Source: Candidatus Gastranaerophilales bacterium
GTDB lineage: Bacteria > Cyanobacteriota > Vampirovibrionia > Gastranaerophilales > Gastranaerophilaceae
Length of the DNA stretch: 43,197 nucleotides
NCBI GenBank assembly: GCA_905236205.1
Contig: CAJOPF010000027.1
Location: 1-43,197 of the forward strand
Reading direction: 5' to 3'
Part shown: in pieces, positions 37,247 to 43,197 of the stretch
How positions within the stretch are numbered: position 1 is the first letter of the stretch
Layout: each line of letters opens with the position of its first letter
Made by a program: the position numbers and the translations under genes
Notes under the pieces: model-generated
What the model saw: only the letters and a program-made list of their open reading frames with translations
The model's database searches: none
Told to the model about the DNA's origin: nothing

Positions 37247-38314
37247 ATTCTTACTTTAGGACAAGTACAGGTTCATATTATAGGTGCGATAATATCATTG
37301 ATATTAGGGGTTTTTATCGTTCCAATGGTAATCGCATATTCAAAAAAAGAGGGACTGGTGGATTTACCAAACGAGCGTAAAATACACAAAAAACCTGTAT
37401 CGAGGTTAGGTGGTGTTGCAATTTGGTCAAGCACAATGTTAACCTTCTTCCTTCTTGTTCTTTTAAGTTACTACCCTTACGGAAGTTTGCTTTCTGGTAT
37501 ACTTTTGGGCGGTTCGTTAATGTTTTTATTAGGACTTGTTGATGACGTATACAACTTAAGTGCAAAATTCAAATTATTTATTCAAATCGCAATTGTTACT
37601 ATTGTATATCTTTTGGGCGTAAAAATTGATACAATAATAAATCCTTTTGGCGGAGTTTTTGAACTGGGCTGGTTGTCATACCCGATAACACTACTTTGGA
37701 TTGTCGGAATTTGTAATGCCGTAAACTTTATTGACGGAGTAGACGGACTTGCAGGTTCGGTTATTACGGTTAATTCAATAACTCTTGCGATTGTTGCGGT
37801 TTCAATGACACCGTCAAATTCAATAAGTGCTTTAATTGCGTTCATATTGGCAGGTTCTATGCTTGCATTTTTGGCTTATAATTTTAATCCCGCAAAAATA
37901 TTTATGGGTGATTCGGGAGCTTTATTTGCAGGATTTTTACTGGCATCTCTTTCGATTACGGGAGTAATGAAAACAGCAACTTTAGCAATATTTTTGCCGT
38001 TTGTGGTTTTGGCAGTTCCAATTATGGACATAACATTTTCAAGTTTAAGAAGAATTTTAAAAGGAACATCACCTTTTGTTGCAGATGCAGAACATATACA
38101 TCATAAATTATTAAAAGCAGGATTTTCTCAAAATAAAACCGTTGCAATACTTACGCTTGTAGCCATTGTCGGTGGTGCGATAGCAACGGCACTTGTTGGT
38201 TCAATTGGGCACTACATTTTATATATGTTTGTTCTGTTATCCATAATGTTTGCGCTAAGTTTGATAAGTATTACAAGAAAACGTGATATAAATCCTGAAA
38301 ACAAGGATAAATAA
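37247..38314 (+). CDS. MraY/WecA-family UDP-sugar:undecaprenyl-phosphate transferase
   Basis: LVDLPNERKIHKKPVSRLGGVAI; GLVDDVYNLSAKFKL; NAVNFIDGVDGLAGS; DAEHIHHKLLKAGFS. Start extended from TTG 37298 to ATT 37247 (RBS TAGGAG) to complete TM1. Confidence 0.88.
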   Translation: MLTLGQVQVHIIGAIISLILGVFIVPMVIAYSKKEGLVDLPNERKIHKKPVSRLGGVAIWSSTMLTFFLLVLLSYYPYGSLLSGILLGGSLMFLLGLVDDVYNLSAKFKLFIQIAIVTIVYLLGVKIDTIINPFGGVFELGWLSYPITLLWIVGICNAVNFIDGVDGLAGSVITVNSITLAIVAVSMTPSNSISALIAFILAGSMLAFLAYNFNPAKIFMGDSGALFAGFLLASLSITGVMKTATLAIFLPFVVLAVPIMDITFSSLRRILKGTSPFVADAEHIHHKLLKAGFSQNKTVAILTLVAIVGGAIATALVGSIGHYILYMFVLLSIMFALSLISITRKRDINPENKDK

Positions 38315-38392
38315 ACAATAAAAGCTAAAAAAACATGTCAAAATTAGTCGTTGATTTTAAATATAATTACGATAGAGTAAATTATCAATGAC

Positions 38393-39424
38393 TTAAATAA
38401 ATTCCATAACGTTTGATGTAGGAGCAAAACCGTTTTCAACAATGCCCTGCATACGTTTTTTGCGATAAAGCATATCTACAAAAGCCTCAAGACGTGTGAT
38501 AAATCCTGCTTCACCAGTATGCTCATCAATTGTAAGATTTAAAAGAGGTTTATTAAATTGTTTTGAACGGCGTGTAATTCTTTCTATCATCAAAGAATCA
38601 GGACCGCAACCAAAAGCTGTTATGGAAATTAAACCGTCTATTTTATTATCTTTAAGATAATGTCCTGCGCAGCCAACCATTTCTGCTTCATTTGCCCAAT
38701 AAACTTTTTGCCCTAAAACAGCTACACCTTCCTGTAATTGTTCATCAGTTAATTGATATGCGGTATAAACTTTTACACCCATTTTATTAAGTTTGTCAAT
38801 CACTTTCATTGATGCTCGTTCGTCATAAATATTATAAGCGTGCGAAACAAGTGCAATAGAAATAGGATATTCTGTTTCGTCTTTTTCTATTAAAAGCTTG
38901 CCTGAAGTAGCATATTTCAAAGCTCTTTCATATTTCATGCCAGATTTCAGCATAACCTGAAAATTATTATAAACTCTCCAGCCTGACTTTGAAGCACTTT
39001 TAATTTGTTCCAAATCGAAAAAGCCAAAAGGTTTTACACATTCAAGCAAGAAATCATACAAACCATGGTGCGGAGCTGATTTATCAAATGTCGGGTCAAT
39101 TATAGTAAAATCTTTTTTTACAACATTTCTGATTAAATCAGGCAAACCTCTTATTTTTGAACAGTTATAAATTTTAGGAGCAATTGATTGTAAAGACGGT
39201 ATAAAAATTTTTGTAACACCTTTTTCAAGCAAATTAAGAACTTGACCTACAAAGATTTTTACAGGCAGACAAGTTTCCGTAACTACAAGGGCAGAACCGC
39301 TTGACAAAGTCTTTTTTGTCGTTTTATCAGACAAAATCATTTCAATGCCCATTGCCTTGAAAAAGCCATACATAAAAGGATATATACTATAAAAAGATAG
39401 ACCTCTCGGTATTCCTATTTTCAT
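38393..39424 (-). CDS. DUF2229/acyl-CoA dehydratase activase-related protein
   Basis: MKIGIPRGLSFYSIYPFMYGFFKAMGIEMILSDKTTKK; TETCLPVKIFVGQV; ITAFGCGPDSLM; TIDEHTGEAGFITRLEAFVDML. Confidence 0.85.
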   Translation of the reverse strand: MKIGIPRGLSFYSIYPFMYGFFKAMGIEMILSDKTTKKTLSSGSALVVTETCLPVKIFVGQVLNLLEKGVTKIFIPSLQSIAPKIYNCSKIRGLPDLIRNVVKKDFTIIDPTFDKSAPHHGLYDFLLECVKPFGFFDLEQIKSASKSGWRVYNNFQVMLKSGMKYERALKYATSGKLLIEKDETEYPISIALVSHAYNIYDERASMKVIDKLNKMGVKVYTAYQLTDEQLQEGVAVLGQKVYWANEAEMVGCAGHYLKDNKIDGLISITAFGCGPDSLMIERITRRSKQFNKPLLNLTIDEHTGEAGFITRLEAFVDMLYRKKRMQGIVENGFAPTSNVMEFI

Positions 39425-39563
39425 ACTGTACCTTATAAACTAATCATCCCTGTTAATAATAAAATAAAAACAAAATTTTTTCCAGTTAAGAAATATTTAT
39501 ATTTAAAGATTTTTATTGAAAGGTGGATTTTTTTTTTATAAAATTTTTTTAACGGAGGCTTGT

Positions 39564-40274
39564 ATGGATATAAGCAAAAAACGAATCTTAATCGTAGATG
39601 ATGATGATGCGATAAGAGAATTATTGGAATTTGATATAGGTCAAAGCGGATACGTTGTAGATACTGCAAAAGACGGCGTTGAGGGTTTAAATAAAGCCTT
39701 AAATAACACCTATGACTTAATTTTACTTGACGTAATGATGCCTAAAATGAACGGATTTGACGTTTGTAAAAATATTCGTCAGGCTCGTCTTGCAATTCCT
39801 ATACTTATGTTGACCGCAAAGGGAACTATTGAAGACAAAACAGACGGTTTTGACAGCGGAGCTGACGATTATATAGTAAAACCGTTTGATATACAAGAAG
39901 TTCTTTTAAGGATACGTGTACTCTTGAGACGTAACCATATAGAAGAAACAAACCCGATAACCGATGAAGTATTGCATGCGGGTGACATACAAATATTCCC
40001 TGAAACATTGGAATGTACAATTGTAAATAAGCGAGTAAAACTTACACCTACCGAATTTGAAATATTATACTCTCTAATGCAGCATTTTAATAATGCGGTA
40101 ACTCTTGCAACATTGTTGGATGAAGTTTGGGGATATGACAGTAATGAAGACGTTAGGATGTTGAGAGTTCACGTAGGCGGACTACGTAACAAGATAGAAG
40201 AAAACGTAAAAACGCCTAAATATCTTCACACTGTAACAAATGTCGGGTATAAATTAACACCTTTTGCGGAATAA
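39564..40274 (+). CDS. OmpR-family response regulator
   Basis: REC plus winged-helix output domain; ATG 39564 preceded by ACGGAGG, so the track start at 39516 is likely too long. Confidence 0.93.
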   Translation: MDISKKRILIVDDDDAIRELLEFDIGQSGYVVDTAKDGVEGLNKALNNTYDLILLDVMMPKMNGFDVCKNIRQARLAIPILMLTAKGTIEDKTDGFDSGADDYIVKPFDIQEVLLRIRVLLRRNHIEETNPITDEVLHAGDIQIFPETLECTIVNKRVKLTPTEFEILYSLMQHFNNAVTLATLLDEVWGYDSNEDVRMLRVHVGGLRNKIEENVKTPKYLHTVTNVGYKLTPFAE

Positions 40275-40275
40275 A

Positions 40276-42000
40276 ATGAATATACAAACACTAAGAAAAA
40301 TAAATAAAATAAAGAAAATTCTGCACCCGAAAAGGTTAAAAATTGCGGAACAAATTCTTATTGTGCTATTTATAGCACTGTTAATTCCAATGATTATAAG
40401 TGGTTTGATTATTAACAACATCAACCAGCAGGCTATGCGTCACCAGTTGAGGATTTCCGCAGAATTAATTGCAAATATGATTTCCGATGAAATTGATGTA
40501 TTCTATAAAATTGTTAACGGTGAACTAAAACAAATAAATACAACATTGCATTACTTGCCAAATCAAGAAACAAAGCAAGATTATTTAAAAAAAATTCAAA
40601 ATAATTTCTCATACTACGCAGATTTGAAACTGGTAAACACACTCAAAGATATTGAACAGTTGAAAAAACAAAAAATCAATGAGGAAAAATTTATTCTGTA
40701 CCAAAAAACTTCCAATAATAAATACTTAGTTGCAGTATTCAATAACAGCGATTTAAACAATCACATGTTCAAATCACTTAAAGACGATGCCCGTCAAATA
40801 TATATTATTGATACATCAAATAATTTAATCGCACAGCATAATTACACAGAAGATTTGTATAAACAGTCCGTAAAACTGCTTCCTAAAAAGTTAAAAGATA
40901 ATATTCCCATAATATACGGAAATAAGAAAAATCAACCTATTGCATATCTGCATAAAACAAATCCCGAATTAACCATTATCGTAAATACAACAGAAAAAAT
41001 AACAAAAAATACCATTAACGAAAACCGATTTAAACTGTTAATGGCAGTGTTTATATCTTCATTAAGTATCTTCATAATTGTAGCCCTTTACATATACTAC
41101 ATGTATATCAATATACGTCAGTTATTCAAAGGTATCATGGCGGTTTCCAAAGGTAGTTATGAACGCAGAATACATCTTTTAAAAAGTATCTTTACACCTT
41201 ATGAAATCGTATTTTTAGCATCAGAGTTTAACAAAATGGCATCTGAAATTCATAAATCTTACCTTCAGTTAAAAGAACAAAATATCAAATTGGAACAATT
41301 GAATGAATTTCGTTCAAATCTTATCGATACGGTAAGTCACGAATTAAGAACTCCATTGACAAGTATTCAGGGATACACTTCAAGATTATTAAGAACAGAT
41401 ATTCAAATAGATGAAGAAACAAGACAAAAATCACTGAGAATAATAAAAAAACAATCAGAAAGGTTAAAACGGCTTATTGAAGATTTGCTTGTAATCCCTG
41501 ATATTGAACGCGATAGAATAAGAGTTGCTCTGGAACCTGTTTGGATATCGGATTCTATTGAAACAGCAATGACTTTAGCAAAAAATCAGGAAGAAAAAGA
41601 AATTATAAACAACATATCGGAAGATTTTCCTCTTGTAATTGCAGATAAAGACAGAATTGAACAAGTTATTGTTAATTTAATCGAAAACGCAATAAAATAT
41701 TCAAAAGAGGGTACTCCAATAGTTATTTCAGGAGATTATAATGCACAAGAAGCGACAATAAATATTGCAAATCAATGCGATAAAATTCCTGAAGAAAAAT
41801 TAAAAACATTGTTTGAAAAATTTATAAGAATGGATGACAAAACAACAAGAACAACCAGAGGCACAGGCTTGGGTTTATTTATTGTAAAAGGTCTTGTAGA
41901 AGCAATGAACGGAAAAATAGCACTTTCTTCCGATGAAGAATACGGATTTAAGGTAGATATTGTATTTCCGTTATTCAAATCCGTAACACTAAAGCCATAG
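40276..42000 (+). CDS. Sensor histidine kinase
   Basis: TM segments, VSHELRTPLTSIQGY H-box, NLIENAIKYSKEG, GTGLGLFIVKGLVEAM. ATG 40276 immediately follows the regulator stop. Confidence 0.93.
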   Translation: MNIQTLRKINKIKKILHPKRLKIAEQILIVLFIALLIPMIISGLIINNINQQAMRHQLRISAELIANMISDEIDVFYKIVNGELKQINTTLHYLPNQETKQDYLKKIQNNFSYYADLKLVNTLKDIEQLKKQKINEEKFILYQKTSNNKYLVAVFNNSDLNNHMFKSLKDDARQIYIIDTSNNLIAQHNYTEDLYKQSVKLLPKKLKDNIPIIYGNKKNQPIAYLHKTNPELTIIVNTTEKITKNTINENRFKLLMAVFISSLSIFIIVALYIYYMYINIRQLFKGIMAVSKGSYERRIHLLKSIFTPYEIVFLASEFNKMASEIHKSYLQLKEQNIKLEQLNEFRSNLIDTVSHELRTPLTSIQGYTSRLLRTDIQIDEETRQKSLRIIKKQSERLKRLIEDLLVIPDIERDRIRVALEPVWISDSIETAMTLAKNQEEKEIINNISEDFPLVIADKDRIEQVIVNLIENAIKYSKEGTPIVISGDYNAQEATINIANQCDKIPEEKLKTLFEKFIRMDDKTTRTTRGTGLGLFIVKGLVEAMNGKIALSSDEEYGFKVDIVFPLFKSVTLKP

Positions 42001-42010
42001 GTAAAAACAC

Positions 42011-42433
42011 ATGTTCATGGAAGATGCAATAGAAGTAGCGCTGCAAACAAAGAATGAAATACCTGTCGGGGCGGTAATAGTAAAGAATAATGAAATAATT
42101 GCATTTGCTCATAATCAAAAAGAACAAAATCAGGATGTAACAGCACATGCGGAAATACTTGCTCTAAAATCCGCACAAACAGGCTTAAAACGCTGGAGAT
42201 TAAACGATTGCGATATGTATGTTACTCTTGAACCCTGTCCGATGTGCGCATCTGCTATAATTCAGGCAGGAATTAAAAATTTATACTTCGGCTCATACAA
42301 TACTCAATACGGCGCATTAGATTCTGCAATAGATTTGAGAAAATTACATAATTCAAAAATGAAAGTATACGGCGGAATACTTGAAGAAACTTGTGATAAA
42401 ATACTGGAAGATTTTTTTGAAAGGCTCAGATGA
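42011..42433 (+). CDS. tadA: tRNA(adenosine-34) deaminase
   Basis: HAEILAL and EPCPMCASAIIQAGI zinc motifs. Confidence 0.93.
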   Translation: MFMEDAIEVALQTKNEIPVGAVIVKNNEIIAFAHNQKEQNQDVTAHAEILALKSAQTGLKRWRLNDCDMYVTLEPCPMCASAIIQAGIKNLYFGSYNTQYGALDSAIDLRKLHNSKMKVYGGILEETCDKILEDFFERLR

Positions 42434-43170
42434 TTACAAAAAAAGAACTTGATGATTTGGTAAAAGAATACGAAACTATTGATTTTATAAAAGACGACCC
42501 GATACAAATTCCGCACAGATTTAAAACGGAAGAAGATATAACAATCTCGGCATTTATAACATCTTGTTTTGCATACGGAAACAGACAAGTTTTTATTAGA
42601 AAATTGAACGAACTTTTTGACAAAATTGATAATAAGCCTTATGAATACATAATGAAATTTAAACCTGATTTACTAAAAGATTTCAGTTATAGATTTTCAA
42701 AAGATGCTGATATAATTTGTTTTTTTAGTAAAATACACCAATTATACAAACAAGGCAATAGTTTAAAAGAATTATTCAAACAATATTTTGACGGTGATAT
42801 TCAAACAATGATGCAGGCTGTTTGCGATTATTTTTACTGCGATTGTAACTTAACTCAAGGATATTGTCATTTAATTCCAAATCCACAAAAGGGTTGCGCA
42901 ATGAAGCGAATGAGCATGTTTTTGCGCTGGATGATAAGAAAACCGCCAGTAGATTTTGGTATATGGGATTTTATACCTCAATCAGAACTAGTAATTCCTC
43001 TTGATACACATGTTGCCCGTATGTCACGAAGTTTAGGTTTGCTTAAAAGAAGTTCAAACGATTTCAAAGCAGTCAGAGAGTTGACTGACACCTTGAAACA
43101 ATTTGATGTTACTGACCCCGTAAAATACGACTTTGCGCTTTTTGGATATGGAGTTACGCATAAGAATTGA
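42430..43170 (+). CDS. TIGR02757/DUF2400 family protein
   Basis: ITSCFAYGNRQVFIRKLNELFD; GCAMKRMSMFLRWMIRKPPVDFGIWDFIPQSELVIPLDTHVARMSRSLGL. ATGA overlap with tadA. Confidence 0.88.
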   Translation: MITKKELDDLVKEYETIDFIKDDPIQIPHRFKTEEDITISAFITSCFAYGNRQVFIRKLNELFDKIDNKPYEYIMKFKPDLLKDFSYRFSKDADIICFFSKIHQLYKQGNSLKELFKQYFDGDIQTMMQAVCDYFYCDCNLTQGYCHLIPNPQKGCAMKRMSMFLRWMIRKPPVDFGIWDFIPQSELVIPLDTHVARMSRSLGLLKRSSNDFKAVRELTDTLKQFDVTDPVKYDFALFGYGVTHKN

Positions 43171-43197
43171 TAATATTTTCAAAACAAACAAAATCAG

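Noticed and set aside
39433-39669. Minus-strand 78-aa ORF between the DUF2229 gene and the response regulator
   Set aside because: Low-complexity, Leu/Lys/Phe-rich reading of AT-rich leader, overlaps the start of the regulator.
1-43197. Phage, transposon, integron or CRISPR-Cas content
   Set aside because: No integrase, transposase, capsid, cas genes or regularly spaced repeats were seen.

Overview
AT-rich bacterial chromosomal window, about 40 CDSs, no rRNA or tRNA recognised, no CRISPR array, no transposase. Gene content suggests a non-photosynthetic cyanobacterial relative (Vampirovibrionia/Gastranaerophilales-like); this is an inference from gene content only. Recognisable parts: ABC-F ATPase, ArsB/NhaD transporter, radical SAM TIGR03960/DUF2344 protein, RNase E/G, ArsP_2-like permease, rimP-nusA, M48 protease, a flagellar export-gate operon (fliP-fliQ-fliR-flhB-flhA) followed by a PilZ gene, AGCS symporter, HD-GYP response regulator, ACT protein, class-V aminotransferase, TPR proteins, LysM protein, glyA, WecA-like transferase, a two-component system, tadA and a TIGR02757-like protein. 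The most unusual item is the minus-strand cluster 4044-7810. Its last gene encodes a protein that joins an N-terminal MORN-variant repeat array, a central domain that aligns by eye to the cytoplasmic C-terminal domain of FlhB (with the NPTH autocleavage motif replaced by EDCS), and a C-terminal AAA+ ATPase. It lies behind a small acidic protein and two predicted secreted proteins. Other points of interest: a NYN-domain gene split by a -1 frame change at GTTAAAT and preceded by a structured region with two strong promoter-like elements, a terminator-like hairpin in the rimP-nusA leader, a probable ATT start codon in the wecA-like gene, and a short intergenic repeat family. All calls were made by reading the sequence; no database search was run.
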